From an uncultured Pelagibacteraceae bacterium (lineage in GTDB: Bacteria > Pseudomonadota > Alphaproteobacteria > Pelagibacterales > Pelagibacteraceae): DNA of 64,000 bases. The stretch spans positions 62,001-126,000 of the forward strand of contig CACBEJ010000003.1 of the NCBI GenBank assembly GCA_902538255.1, given 5' to 3'. Every line of letters starts with the position of its first letter. Within the stretch, counting starts at the first letter, position 1. This document shows, piece after piece, positions 36,612 to 45,579 of this stretch. The notes beneath the pieces were generated by a model, which was not told the DNA's origin, ran no database searches, and saw only the letters and a list, made by a program, of their open reading frames with translations. Position numbers and translations under genes: made by a program.

Positions 36612-37688
36612 ATGGTTCCTATAAAAGAAGCACTTACCTTTGATGATGTTACATTAGTTCCAAACTATTCAGAAATACTACCTTCTGATGTGGATACTAG
36701 TATATCTCTAACAAAGCATTTGAAACTTAAAATTCCAATTTTGTCATCTGCAATGGATACTGTCACTGAAAGCAGAATGGCAATTGCTATAGCTAAAGCT
36801 GGTGGGATCGGAGTAATTCATAGAAATCTTGAAATAAAAAAACAATTATTAGAGATAAAAAAAGTTAAAAAACAAAAACTTATTGTAGGAGCAGCTGTAG
36901 GCGCTTCAACAAATGAATTTATTAGAGCAAAAGAAATAATCAGAGAAGGTGTAGATTTAATTGTAGTAGATACTGCTCACGGTCACACAAAGAAAGTTGG
37001 TGAAATAATCAAATATATTAAAAAAATAAAAACCAACAAAACTGCTTTATGTGCAGGAAATATTGCAACACCAGAGGCTGCAAAATTCCTGATAAAGTTA
37101 GGAGTAGATATAATTAAAATTGGTATAGGTCCCGGTTCTATTTGTACAACAAGATTAGTTGCCGGAATAGGAGTTCCTCAATTAAGCGCAATTTTATTTG
37201 TTAGAAACGGTTTAAAGAATAAAAATGTAAAAATAATTTCAGATGGTGGAATAAAATATTCTGGTGATTTAGCAAAAGCTTTCGCTGCTGGAGCTGATGC
37301 TGTAATGATTGGCTCGTTATTTGCAGGTACTGACGAAACTCCAGGAAAATTACTTAAAAAAAATGGACAACTTTTCAAAAGTTTTAGAGGTATGGGATCT
37401 GTAGGGGCTATGAATAAAGGATCAGCTGATAGGTACTTTCAAAATAAACAAAAAGACTCCTCAAAATACGTTCCTGAAGGTGTAGAAGGTTTTGTAAAAT
37501 ATAAAGGAGATGTTGAGAGTATTATTTATAAATTGATTGGTGGATTGAAATCTTCTATGGGTTATCTTGGATCAAAAACAATAATTAAATTAAGAAATAA
37601 ACCACAATTTGTGAAAATTACAAAAGCTGGATTTTATGAAAGTATGGTCCATAATGTAGATGTGATAAAAAATGATAGTAAATATTAA
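36612..37688 (+). CDS. guaB: IMP dehydrogenase lacking the CBS (Bateman) domain
   Basis: Oxidises IMP to XMP in GMP synthesis. At 358 residues it is about 120 shorter than typical IMPDH. The sequence runs from [23 protein letters not shown] straight into [10 protein letters not shown], exactly where the paired CBS domains normally lie. Catalytic elements are complete: loop [20 protein letters not shown] with Cys178, DGGIKYSGD, flap [20 protein letters not shown] and [14 protein letters not shown]. The loop and flap favour IMPDH over GMP reductase, as does the downstream guaA. ATP/GTP control through CBS would be absent. Confidence 0.92.
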   Translation: MVPIKEALTFDDVTLVPNYSEILPSDVDTSISLTKHLKLKIPILSSAMDTVTESRMAIAIAKAGGIGVIHRNLEIKKQLLEIKKVKKQKLIVGAAVGASTNEFIRAKEIIREGVDLIVVDTAHGHTKKVGEIIKYIKKIKTNKTALCAGNIATPEAAKFLIKLGVDIIKIGIGPGSICTTRLVAGIGVPQLSAILFVRNGLKNKNVKIISDGGIKYSGDLAKAFAAGADAVMIGSLFAGTDETPGKLLKKNGQLFKSFRGMGSVGAMNKGSADRYFQNKQKDSSKYVPEGVEGFVKYKGDVESIIYKLIGGLKSSMGYLGSKTIIKLRNKPQFVKITKAGFYESMVHNVDVIKNDSKY

Positions 37689-38128
37689 TGAACAAATTTT
37701 TTAAATTAATTGTACTAATATTTCTAATATCCTCTTTTAACAATATATCTTTAAGTAAAGAAAATTTTTTTAATGAAGCTTTAGAACTTTTTAAAAAAGA
37801 AAAATATGAGGATGCACGTTTTTTATTTGAAAGAAATATAGTTTTTAACCCCAAAGATGCAAATTCATATTTGTATTTAGCAAAAATTTATAATCAGGAA
37901 GAAAATCAAAGAAAAGAAGAATACAATTTAGAAACAACACTTCTAATTGAGCCTAATAATGAAGAAGCTTTATTAATGTTAATGAAAATTGCATTAGAAA
38001 AATCTAATTATGAAAAAGTAAAAGATCTTTCAGACAAGTTTGTGAAAGTTTGTAAAAATTTATGTGATGAAAACAAAGATATTCAAGAGTCATTAAAAAA
38101 TATTGAACCAGAAAAGAATGAGTCTTGA
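37688..38128 (+). CDS. Exported TPR-repeat protein
   Basis: A 146-residue protein with a signal peptide (to about SLSKE) and roughly two to three tetratricopeptide repeats: [39 protein letters not shown] and [20 protein letters not shown]. It would be a periplasmic protein-interaction module of unknown partner. It shares one base with the guaB stop and overlaps guaA by eleven bases, so it is embedded in the purine operon. Confidence 0.75.
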   Translation: MNKFFKLIVLIFLISSFNNISLSKENFFNEALELFKKEKYEDARFLFERNIVFNPKDANSYLYLAKIYNQEENQRKEEYNLETTLLIEPNNEEALLMLMKIALEKSNYEKVKDLSDKFVKVCKNLCDENKDIQESLKNIEPEKNES

Positions 38129-39680
38129 ACAAAATTTGAATAAAATCTTAATAATAGATTTTGGTTCTCAGTTTACGCAATTAATCGCAAGAAGAGTAAG
38201 AGAATTAGGTGTTTTTTCAGAGATAGTTAGTCACAAAAAGATAAAACTTAAAGATATAAATAGCAGTATTAAAGGAGTAATATTATCTGGTGGTCCATTA
38301 AATGTTTATCAAATAAACAAGTATTCATTTGATAAAAAAATTTTACAATTTGATTTGCCAGTTCTCGGGATATGTTTCGGGCATCAAATTTTATCAAAAC
38401 TTAATGGTGGAAGAGTAAAACAATCGAAACATAGAGAATTTGGCCTAGCTAATGTTTTTAAAAAAAATAACAGCCTTTTAACATCTAATTTTTTTGGAAA
38501 TAAAAAATCTAAACAAGTTTGGATGAGTCATGCTGATCAAGTTTCAAAACTGCCTAAGAATTTCAAAGTTATTGCATCAAGTACAAATTCAAAATTTGCA
38601 ATTGTTGAAAATAAAATAAAAAAATATTATGGGGTTCAATTTCACCCAGAGGTGACCCACACAGAGAACGGAAAAAAATTAATTAGTAATTTTATTTTTT
38701 TAATTTGTAAAATTAAAAAAAATTGGTCCTCTAAAGATCAAAAAAATCAGCTTATTAAGGATGTTAGAAAACAAGTTGGAAATAATAAAGTTATTTGTGC
38801 ATTATCAGGAGGTGTAGATAGTAGTGTAGTTGCCCAGTTATTGAATAAGGCTATTGGAAAAAAACTTTATTGTATTTTTGTAAACACTGGCCTTCTAAGA
38901 AAAAATGAGGAAGTACAAGTAGTTCAAACTTTTAAAAAGCGTTTAAAAATAAATTTAATCTATGTAAATGCTGAAAAGGAATTCTTAAAAAAGTTAAAAA
39001 ATGTTTCTGATCCAGAGAAAAAAAGAAAAATAATTGGTAATTTATTTATTAAAATCTTTGAGCGATATGCTAAGAAAATTAAAAATGTTAAATTTTTAGC
39101 TCAAGGTACTCTTTATCCAGATTTAATTGAGAGTAAATCTGTTACTGGCAGCCAAACTTCAAAAATAAAATCTCATCATAATGTTGGAGGTCTACCAAAA
39201 AAAATGAATTTAAAATTAGTAGAACCACTTAAATTTTTATTTAAGGACGAGGTAAGAAAATTAGGAATAGAGTTAAATTTAAGTAAAGAAATTGTTTCTA
39301 GGCATCCGTTTCCTGGGCCAGGTTTAGCTATTCGAATTCCAGGTATAATAACTAATGAAAAAATCAAAATTTTAAAAGAAGCTGATTATTATTTTATACA
39401 AACTTTAAAAAACAATGGTCTTTATCATAAGATTTGGCAAGCTTATGCAGCTTTGCTACCTGTAAAAACAGTCGGAGTAATGGGTGATAATCGTACTTAT
39501 GAATATCTTTGCTTATTAAGAGCAATTACCTCTGAAGATGGAATGACAGCAGATTACTATGAATTTAAAAAGTCATTTATGCAATCTATATCAAATAAAA
39601 TAGTGAATAGTATTAGAGGTATCAATAGAGTTGTATATGATGTTACATCAAAACCACCAAGCACTATTGAATTAGAGTAA
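38118..39680 (+). CDS. guaA: GMP synthase (glutamine-hydrolysing)
   Basis: Aminates XMP to GMP. From ATG 38118 the protein has 520 residues and all three domains: class I glutamine amidotransferase ([17 protein letters not shown], nucleophile Cys in [20 protein letters not shown]), the ATP pyrophosphatase P-loop [16 protein letters not shown], and the dimerisation domain ending [18 protein letters not shown] longer reading of the frame from 38103 is possible, but 38118 matches the family start. Confidence 0.97.
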   Translation: MSLEQNLNKILIIDFGSQFTQLIARRVRELGVFSEIVSHKKIKLKDINSSIKGVILSGGPLNVYQINKYSFDKKILQFDLPVLGICFGHQILSKLNGGRVKQSKHREFGLANVFKKNNSLLTSNFFGNKKSKQVWMSHADQVSKLPKNFKVIASSTNSKFAIVENKIKKYYGVQFHPEVTHTENGKKLISNFIFLICKIKKNWSSKDQKNQLIKDVRKQVGNNKVICALSGGVDSSVVAQLLNKAIGKKLYCIFVNTGLLRKNEEVQVVQTFKKRLKINLIYVNAEKEFLKKLKNVSDPEKKRKIIGNLFIKIFERYAKKIKNVKFLAQGTLYPDLIESKSVTGSQTSKIKSHHNVGGLPKKMNLKLVEPLKFLFKDEVRKLGIELNLSKEIVSRHPFPGPGLAIRIPGIITNEKIKILKEADYYFIQTLKNNGLYHKIWQAYAALLPVKTVGVMGDNRTYEYLCLLRAITSEDGMTADYYEFKKSFMQSISNKIVNSIRGINRVVYDVTSKPPSTIELE

Positions 39681-39701
39681 TTTTTAACTATAAATATTGA
39701 T

Positions 39702-40121
39702 ATGAAATATTTACATACCATGATTAGAATTAGTGATGTTGATGCATCTTTAAGGTTTTTTTGTGAAGGTCTTGGACTTAAAGAAACAAGAAGAAAAGAT
39801 AGTGAAAAAGGAAGATACACTTTAATTTTTCTTGCCCCACCAAATGACAAAAATGCAGAGATTGAATTAACATATAATTGGGATGGTGATGATCTAGGTG
39901 AGGGATCAAGAAATTTTGGTCATCTAGCTTATAGAGTAGATAATGTTTATGATACATGTCAAAAACTTATGGACATGGGTTATACTATCAATAGACCGCC
40001 AAGAGACGGTCACATGGCTTTTGTTAGATCACCAGATAAAATTTCAATAGAATTACTTCAAGATGGATATTTAGATCCTCAAGAACCCTGGTCTTCAATG
40101 GAAAATACTGGCATTTGGTAA
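39702..40121 (+). CDS. gloA: Lactoylglutathione lyase (glyoxalase I)-like protein
   Basis: A 139-residue glyoxalase-fold protein. The N-terminus YLHTMIRISDVDASLRFFCEGLGL closely follows glyoxalase I, with metal-ligand-like His in the first strand, Glu in AEIELTYNWD, His in NFGHLAYRV, and Glu in KISIELLQ. These four positions match the metal site of GloA, so methylglyoxal detoxification is likely. It lies 21 bases after guaA and 15 before panB. Confidence 0.9.
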   Translation: MKYLHTMIRISDVDASLRFFCEGLGLKETRRKDSEKGRYTLIFLAPPNDKNAEIELTYNWDGDDLGEGSRNFGHLAYRVDNVYDTCQKLMDMGYTINRPPRDGHMAFVRSPDKISIELLQDGYLDPQEPWSSMENTGIW

Positions 40122-40136
40122 TTTGTACCAATGTGA

Positions 40137-40907
40137 ATGAGCAAAATTAAAAAAATAATTTCTAAAAAAAACAAGACTAAAATAGTTAGTCTTAGCGCAT
40201 ATTCAAAAAATGTTGCATCTATTTTAGATAATTATTGCGATATCATACTTGTTGGAGACTCTCTCGGATCTGTTTTGTATAATTATAAATCTACTAGAGA
40301 AGTAAATTTGAATACTATGATTGAACATTCTAAAAGCGTCAGGATGGGTATAAAAAAAAGTTTAATGATTGTTGACATGCCGCATAACACCTATCGAAAT
40401 CCTAAAGAAGCTTTGAAAAATGCAAAACAAATAATGAAAAAAACTAAATGCGATGGAGTAAAATTAGAAGGTGGAAAAAAAATTTATGCAACAGTCAAAA
40501 CTTTAGTTAAAAATAAAATTCCAGTTATGGGTCATTTAGGATTACTTCCTCAATCAGATAAAACTTTCAAATTTAAGGGTAAAAATGAATTAGAGAGAAA
40601 TAATATTATTAGGGACGCACAATTATTAGAAAAAGCAGGAGTGTTTTCAATTGTTTTAGAATGTGTGGAAACTTCTTTGGCAAAGCTTGTGACTAAAAGT
40701 TTAAATATTCTAACTATTGGTATTGGATCTTCTAAATATTGTGATGGTCAAATATTAGTTTTTGATGATTTAATTGGTTTAAATCCAATGAATTATAGGT
40801 TTGTAAAAAAATACGCCAATATTAGAAATTATATTTCTAAAGCTGTTTTAAATTATTCAAAAGAAGTTAGAAAAATCAAATTTCCAAATAAAAAAAATTC
40901 TTATTAA
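40137..40907 (+). CDS. panB: 3-methyl-2-oxobutanoate hydroxymethyltransferase
   Basis: First committed step of pantothenate synthesis, using methylene-tetrahydrofolate. The 256-residue protein shows SLSAYSKNVASILDN, IILVGDSLGSVLYNY with a metal Asp, IVDMPHNTYRNP, GVKLEGG, VMGHLGLLPQS, and FSIVLECVETSLAKLVT with the catalytic Glu. panC and panE are not in the window. It is convergent with terC, with no gap between them. Confidence 0.94.
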   Translation: MSKIKKIISKKNKTKIVSLSAYSKNVASILDNYCDIILVGDSLGSVLYNYKSTREVNLNTMIEHSKSVRMGIKKSLMIVDMPHNTYRNPKEALKNAKQIMKKTKCDGVKLEGGKKIYATVKTLVKNKIPVMGHLGLLPQSDKTFKFKGKNELERNNIIRDAQLLEKAGVFSIVLECVETSLAKLVTKSLNILTIGIGSSKYCDGQILVFDDLIGLNPMNYRFVKKYANIRNYISKAVLNYSKEVRKIKFPNKKNSY

Positions 40908-41519
40908 TTAAAAGTATTTTTTAAATTCCTCATTAATATTTAATATTTCAAGATCAACCAATCCACCAATTACTAGTTGAAGACCAACAATTAAGATAAA
41001 TACTAAACCAACATAAGCTATCCAAATATGTCTTTGTATGTAATTAGCCATATATGTTGCTAAAGCTCCAGTTAAAACAACTGACAACATAAGTCCAAAT
41101 ATCATAAATCCAAAATATCCTTTTGCAGCTGCAACTACACCAATCACATTATCAAAACTAATCATGATATCTGCAAACAAAACTTTCCCAATACTGCTAA
41201 TGTATGAAGGTTCTTTACCTTTTTTTATAGTAGGCTTTACTTTTTTTATGTCTAATAAATCTTTCCTTAAATCATTTACAATCCAAATTAATAACAAACC
41301 ACCTAAAATTTTTATAAAATAAAATTCAAATAAAAAAGTTGCAAATACAGCAAAAAATATTTTAAAGACAAATGCTCCAATTACACCCCAAAGAATTATT
41401 TGTTTTCGATTTTTTGGAACAAAATTTGAAGCGATAGATCCAACTATCACAGCATTATCTGCAGTTAATATAATTGTTATAAAAATTATATTGCTTAAAA
41501 TTATGAGCTCTTCAATCAA
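40908..41519 (-). CDS. TerC-family integral membrane protein
   Basis: A 203-residue polytopic protein with about seven hydrophobic segments. The TerC signature acidic sites are present: ILTADNAVIVGSIASNF near the N-terminus and ADIMISFDNVIGVVAAAKG in the middle. The family is linked to metal (manganese) homeostasis and tellurite resistance. The frame has no ATG before the conserved region, and an upstream stop limits it, so TTG 41519 is the probable start. It follows the TPR gene on the same strand after a 98-base gap. Confidence 0.88.
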   Translation of the reverse strand: MIEELIILSNIIFITIILTADNAVIVGSIASNFVPKNRKQIILWGVIGAFVFKIFFAVFATFLFEFYFIKILGGLLLIWIVNDLRKDLLDIKKVKPTIKKGKEPSYISSIGKVLFADIMISFDNVIGVVAAAKGYFGFMIFGLMLSVVLTGALATYMANYIQRHIWIAYVGLVFILIVGLQLVIGGLVDLEILNINEEFKKYF

Positions 41520-41570
41520 GATAGATTAATATTATTTCAATTTGTGAATTTTTCAATAAATACTATTTTT

Positions 41571-41595
41571 AAGCTGGCGATTTTAACACCAGCTT
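41571..41595. repeat. Inverted repeat between the TPR gene and terC
   Basis: AAGCTGG (41571-41577) and CCAGCTT (41589-41595) form a 7-bp GC-containing stem with an 11-base loop. Only AAAAATAG follows on the minus strand, so it is a poor intrinsic terminator for the TPR gene. It may be an attenuator, an RNA stability element or an operator for terC. Confidence 0.4.
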
Positions 41596-41617
41596 AATTT
41601 TATATTTTGTTTTTAAA

Positions 41618-42103
41618 TTAATATTTAGATTTTTTAGTACCTTCAATAACCTCTTTTAACTGTGTATATTCTTTACAGTTACAGTTTTCGAGTATTTTTA
41701 ATCTTTCTTTTGCTAAGTTTAATCTGTTTGTTGCAACATACAGTTCACCCAAATATTCGTTTATACCTATATGATTAGGTTCAATTTCCAGACCTTGTAA
41801 ATAATATTTTTCACCATTCTCGAAATCACCAAGTTTTCGTGTAGTGAAACCTAAATAATTTAAAGTATCAGCTTTGTTAGGTTTTTCTGAGTTTGATTTT
41901 AGAAGTAGTTTTTGAGCTTTAGCATATCTTTTTTTTGCCTTTTCAAGTTTACCTTTTGACTCATATTTTTTTGCAAATTTAATAGATTCTACTGCTTTAT
42001 CATAATTAGATTTTACTTTTGAAGAAGTAGAGTCAGATCCTGCAGAAAAAGAACTTGTTGTAAATAATGTTAAAATCAAAATTACAAATATGTTTTTAAT
42101 CAT
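41618..42103 (-). CDS. Exported TPR-repeat protein
   Basis: A 161-residue protein with a signal peptide (about 1-20, ending SFSA) and tetratricopeptide repeats: AVESIKFAKKYESKGKLEKAKKRYAKAQ, ADTLNYLGFTTRKLGDFENGEKYYLQGLEIEP and IGINEYLGELYVATNRLNLAKER. It is probably periplasmic. The gene overlaps the end of pxpA by eight bases and is read with it. Function unknown. Confidence 0.82.
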   Translation of the reverse strand: MIKNIFVILILTLFTTSSFSAGSDSTSSKVKSNYDKAVESIKFAKKYESKGKLEKAKKRYAKAQKLLLKSNSEKPNKADTLNYLGFTTRKLGDFENGEKYYLQGLEIEPNHIGINEYLGELYVATNRLNLAKERLKILENCNCKEYTQLKEVIEGTKKSKY

Positions 42104-42875
42104 TTATAAATTTCTCCATTTTATTTAAAGGTTTTAATTTTAATCCATTTTCTATCAGGTTTTCTCTAATTGATTTTGCTGTAGATAACGAATTTTCGTT
42201 ATCTCCATGTATGCACACAGAATCGATTTCACAAGGTATCTGCTTTCCACTGTGACAATTAAGTGACTGATTTTTAACCATATTAAGCACGTGTTTTTTG
42301 GCTTCTTCTGGATCAGTGATAAGAGCATGTGGTTTTTTTCTAGAAACTAAGTTGCCGTCATCTTCATAATTTCTATCTGCAAAAATTTCACATGCAATTC
42401 GCATATTTAGTTTTTTTGCTGCTTCTTCCATTTTAGATCCGGTAGGAACTAAATAAATTAAATCTTTACTAATCTCATTTATTGCTTTTGCTAAAGTGGT
42501 TGCTAAATCAATATCTTCACAAGCCATATTATTTAAAGCACCGTGTGGTTTAATATGAGTAACATTTTCTCCATGATCTTGAGCAATCTTTTGAAGAATT
42601 TCATATTGATCAATTATTAATTGCCTCACCTCGTTTGGTTGAAGATTCATTCTTTTTCTTCCAAAATTTTCTGGATCTTTAAATGATGGATGCGCTCCAA
42701 TACTGACACCATTTTTTTTTGAAATTTGAACTACTTGTTTCATAGAATTATCGTCACCTGCATGGTAACCACATGCCACATTAGCTGAATTAACTATTTC
42801 AAGTAAATTTGGATCATTCTTATTTGAATGATGTTTTGATTTTTCCCCTAAATCACAATTTATATTAATTTCCAT
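42096..42875 (-). CDS. pxpA: 5-oxoprolinase subunit A (LamB/YcsF family)
   Basis: Part of the ATP-dependent 5-oxoproline hydrolase PxpABC. From ATG 42875 (259 aa) the start MEININCDLGEKS matches the family. SANVACGYHAGDD, IGAHPSFKDPENFGRKRM, HIKPHGALNNMA, EIFADRNYEDDGNLVSRKKP and CIHGDN follow. An ATG at 42899 would leave only three bases to the divergent pxpB start. Unlike the usual single operon, pxpA here faces away from pxpBC. Confidence 0.93.
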   Translation of the reverse strand: MEININCDLGEKSKHHSNKNDPNLLEIVNSANVACGYHAGDDNSMKQVVQISKKNGVSIGAHPSFKDPENFGRKRMNLQPNEVRQLIIDQYEILQKIAQDHGENVTHIKPHGALNNMACEDIDLATTLAKAINEISKDLIYLVPTGSKMEEAAKKLNMRIACEIFADRNYEDDGNLVSRKKPHALITDPEEAKKHVLNMVKNQSLNCHSGKQIPCEIDSVCIHGDNENSLSTAKSIRENLIENGLKLKPLNKMEKFIND

Positions 42876-42902
42876 AGCTAATAATGTTGAGTATAACATG
42901 GC

Positions 42903-43577
42903 ATGATAAAAAATATATCAAATCTTGGTGACGCAGCTGTATACTGTGATTTTGGTAATGAAGTAAATAAAACAATTAATTCAAAAGTAATAAAATATTT
43001 TAAGACTATTAAAAAAAATAATATTGAAGGAATTAATAATTTAACCCCGTCTTATAATAAATTAATTATCTCTTTCGATCTAAATAAAACAAGTTTTAAA
43101 CAAGTTAAAAATTATATAGAAAATATTGATCTTGAGGACTCTCAAAACATAAATTCTAAAAAATTAGAAATACCAATTTGCTGTGATGAAAATTTCTCAA
43201 TGGACATTAAAAGATTGGAAGAAATATTAAAATTAAGTAGAGAAAAAATTTTAGAGAATTTTTTAAATAAGGAATATTTTTGTTACATGACAGGGTTTAT
43301 CGCTGGTATGCCTTTTCTTGGTGATTTAGATGAGAATATGCAAGCTCAACGTTTAGAAACTCCAAGAGTTAAAGTTCCAAAAGGATCAGTAGCAATTACT
43401 GAACAATTTGCAAACATTTATACATTTGAAAGTCCAGGTGGGTGGAATATTTTAGGAAATACACCTTTAGATGTTTTTGATAGTTCAAAAGAAGATAAAC
43501 CAAACTTAATTAACCCAGGAGATACAGTAATTTTCAAGGAAATTACCATAGAACAGTATAAAAATTTCAATGAGTAA
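42903..43577 (+). CDS. pxpB: 5-oxoprolinase subunit B (KipI-like)
   Basis: The 224-residue partner of PxpC. Family features: ISNLGDAAVYCDFGNEVNKT at the start, LTPSYNKLIISFD, and the signature YFCYMTGFIAGMPFLGDLDE followed by PRVKVPKGSVAI and TFESPGGWNILGNTPLDVFD. The start lacks a clear ribosome binding site and lies 28 bases from the divergent pxpA start, so a near-leaderless transcript is possible. It overlaps pxpC by eight bases. Confidence 0.93.
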   Translation: MIKNISNLGDAAVYCDFGNEVNKTINSKVIKYFKTIKKNNIEGINNLTPSYNKLIISFDLNKTSFKQVKNYIENIDLEDSQNINSKKLEIPICCDENFSMDIKRLEEILKLSREKILENFLNKEYFCYMTGFIAGMPFLGDLDENMQAQRLETPRVKVPKGSVAITEQFANIYTFESPGGWNILGNTPLDVFDSSKEDKPNLINPGDTVIFKEITIEQYKNFNE

Positions 43578-44514
43578 TAATTATATAGATATAATTAGAT
43601 CTGGAATTAATACTACTTTTCAAGATAAAGGTAGAGACCATCTTTATCATATTGGCATACCGTTTAGTGGTGCGATGGATAATAGAAATTTTCTTATCGC
43701 AAACAAGCTTGTTAACAATAATTTAGATTCATCAGTGATAGAATTTGCATACCAGGGTCCTCAGATAAAATATTCAGGAGAAAAAATTAATATTGCTATT
43801 ACAGGAGATGTAATTTTTACGATAAAAAAAAAAGGCACTCAAATAGAAGGTAATTGTTATAAAAGTTATCAAATTGAAAATGGAGATGAAATAAATATCA
43901 TTTCTACAAATAAATCAGTCTATGGTTATTTAGCTTTAGGTGGTGAATTTGATATTAAACCTCAATGGAATAGTTGCTCAATAAATACGAAAGCAAAAAT
44001 TGGTTCTAACGATGGAAAAAAATTAGATATTGGTCAAAAAATTTATTTAAAAAAAATAAATTTAAATAAGGATATTAAAAAAACTAATTACATTAATAGT
44101 AAAATAGAAAATATTAGAGTGATAAAAGGAACTAATTTTGACTACTTTTCTGAGGAAGGTAAAAAAATATTTTATGAGAAAGAATTCGCTGTATCGAAAC
44201 TTTCAGACAGAATGGGTATGAGGTTAGAAGGACCTAAAATAGATAATATAGTAAATACTAATATTAAATCTGAGGGATTGATTAAGGGTGTAATCCAAGT
44301 CCCTGCAGATGGAAACCCAATCATAATGCTTTCAGATCATGGTACTATTGGTGGATATCCAAAAATAGGAGTTGTTGCGAGTGTAGATTATGACCGATTA
44401 GTACAGATGTCTCCAGGTACAAAAATAAAGTTTAAAGAGATTAATTTATCTGATGCAGAAACCTTATTTAAGCTATACGAAATGGAAACTCAAAATTTAC
44501 TTTCACAAATCTAA
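43570..44514 (+). CDS. pxpC: 5-oxoprolinase subunit C (KipA-like, biotin-dependent carboxylase-like domain)
   Basis: A 314-residue subunit of the 5-oxoproline hydrolase. Recognisable segments: DIIRSGINTTFQDKGRDHLYHIGIPFSGAMD, VIEFAYQGPQIKY, YLALGGEFD, KLSDRMGMRLEGP, and VPADGNPIIMLSDHGTIGGYPKIGVV. The complex recycles 5-oxoproline to glutamate. The stop shares one base with the EamA transporter start. Confidence 0.94.
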   Translation: MSNNYIDIIRSGINTTFQDKGRDHLYHIGIPFSGAMDNRNFLIANKLVNNNLDSSVIEFAYQGPQIKYSGEKINIAITGDVIFTIKKKGTQIEGNCYKSYQIENGDEINIISTNKSVYGYLALGGEFDIKPQWNSCSINTKAKIGSNDGKKLDIGQKIYLKKINLNKDIKKTNYINSKIENIRVIKGTNFDYFSEEGKKIFYEKEFAVSKLSDRMGMRLEGPKIDNIVNTNIKSEGLIKGVIQVPADGNPIIMLSDHGTIGGYPKIGVVASVDYDRLVQMSPGTKIKFKEINLSDAETLFKLYEMETQNLLSQI

Positions 44515-45386
44515 TGCGTTCTTTATCAAAAATACCAGGTCCTATTTTAGTTTTTTTTGGAGCATGTGCATTAAGTTTTGGTGGTTTAATAGTAAAATCT
44601 TTTGAAGGATCTACCCTTTGGCAAATATTATTTTGGAGATCACTATTCTTTATTGGAGTAATTACAATATTTTTAATAATCACATATAAAGGAAATATTT
44701 TTAAGGTTCTTTATAAATCTGGAATTCCAGGTTTATTTGGAGGTATAATTTTATCGATTGGATTTGCAAGTTACGTATTTGCTATGTACGAAACAACAGT
44801 GGCAAATGCAAACTTTATTATACAAACTCAAGCATTGTTCTTGGCAATTTTTGGTTATGTATTTTTAAAAGAAAAAATTTCTAAAATTACTTTAATGTGT
44901 ATCATTACGGCAGTGGTTGGAATTATTTTAATGTTAGGAAGTTCACTAACTCCCGGACAAATGACTGGAAATCTAGTTGCATTTATTATGCCAATCTCAT
45001 TTGCAATTTTAATTTTAATTGTAAGAAAATATCCTGAAGTTGATATGATCCCTTTACAATTAGTTGCAGGAATTTTTGCAACATTAATTGGTTTATTTAT
45101 GTCACCAAGTATTATTGTTTCATCTAACGATATCTTTCTAGGTTTTATTGCAGGATTTTTTCAAGTTGGACTTGGCTTTATACTTATAACAATTGGTGCA
45201 AGATCAACTCCTTCAGCAATTGTTGGAATAATTATGTTAACAGAAGCTGTTCTAGGACCTTTTTGGGCGTGGATGTTTGTTAATGAGGATCCACCATTTT
45301 CAGTATTAATCGGAGGAGCTGTGGTTATATCAGCTGTAGTGACGCAGTTTTTATCGCCATTAGTTGTTAAAAAGTTGGCTAAATAA
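44514..45386 (+). CDS. EamA/DMT-family transporter
   Basis: A ten-helix drug/metabolite transporter of 290 residues formed by two EamA repeats. The first begins GPILVFFGACALSFGGLIVK and ends AIFGYVFLKEKISKIT; the second begins GNLVAFIMPISFAILIL and ends GPFWAWMFVNEDPPFS. Coupled to pxpC by a one-base overlap, it may import or export a metabolite related to 5-oxoproline or amino acids; this is inference from position only. Confidence 0.88.
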   Translation: MRSLSKIPGPILVFFGACALSFGGLIVKSFEGSTLWQILFWRSLFFIGVITIFLIITYKGNIFKVLYKSGIPGLFGGIILSIGFASYVFAMYETTVANANFIIQTQALFLAIFGYVFLKEKISKITLMCIITAVVGIILMLGSSLTPGQMTGNLVAFIMPISFAILILIVRKYPEVDMIPLQLVAGIFATLIGLFMSPSIIVSSNDIFLGFIAGFFQVGLGFILITIGARSTPSAIVGIIMLTEAVLGPFWAWMFVNEDPPFSVLIGGAVVISAVVTQFLSPLVVKKLAK

Positions 45387-45388
45387 AT

Positions 45389-45418
45389 TTCACATTTAAA
45401 CTTAAAATGTGTTATAAA
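45389..45418 (+). promoter_or_regulatory. Promoter of the gcv riboswitch and operon
   Basis: TTCACA (45389-45394), an 18-base spacer and TATAAA (45413-45418) form a good sigma70-type promoter. The expected start, seven bases further at about 45425, coincides with the first base of aptamer stem P1. CACATTT/AAATGTG (45391-45397, 45405-45411) is an inverted repeat in the same segment. Confidence 0.65.
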
Positions 45419-45424
45419 TAAATA

Positions 45425-45560
45425 TACGGGAGAGACTACTTTTGTAGCGCCGAAGGAGCAACCACCCCGGAAACTCTCAGGCAAAAGGACCGTACATATT
45501 AACTCTGGAAAGAGAATTATTCTCGCCGAAGGAGCAAATCTCTCAGGCACCAAGACAGAG
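45425..45560 (+). ncRNA. Tandem glycine riboswitch
   Basis: Two consecutive glycine aptamers. Aptamer 1 is closed by TACGG (45425-45429) and CCGTA (45490-45494) and contains CGCCGAAGGAGCAA and CTCTCAGGCAAAAGGAC. Aptamer 2 is closed by CTCTG (45503-45507) and CAGAG (45556-45560), with CGCCGAAGGAGCAAA and TCTCAGGCACCAAGAC. A short linker joins them and gcvT starts 19 bases later. The 9-base AGAGTTAAT (45571-45579) directly before the gcvT ATG is perfectly complementary to ATTAACTCT (45498-45506), which overlaps the 5' strand of aptamer 2 P1. This suggests translational switching, with glycine binding freeing the start site. Confidence 0.97.
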
Positions 45561-45579
45561 GGGGCTATGAAGAGTTAAT

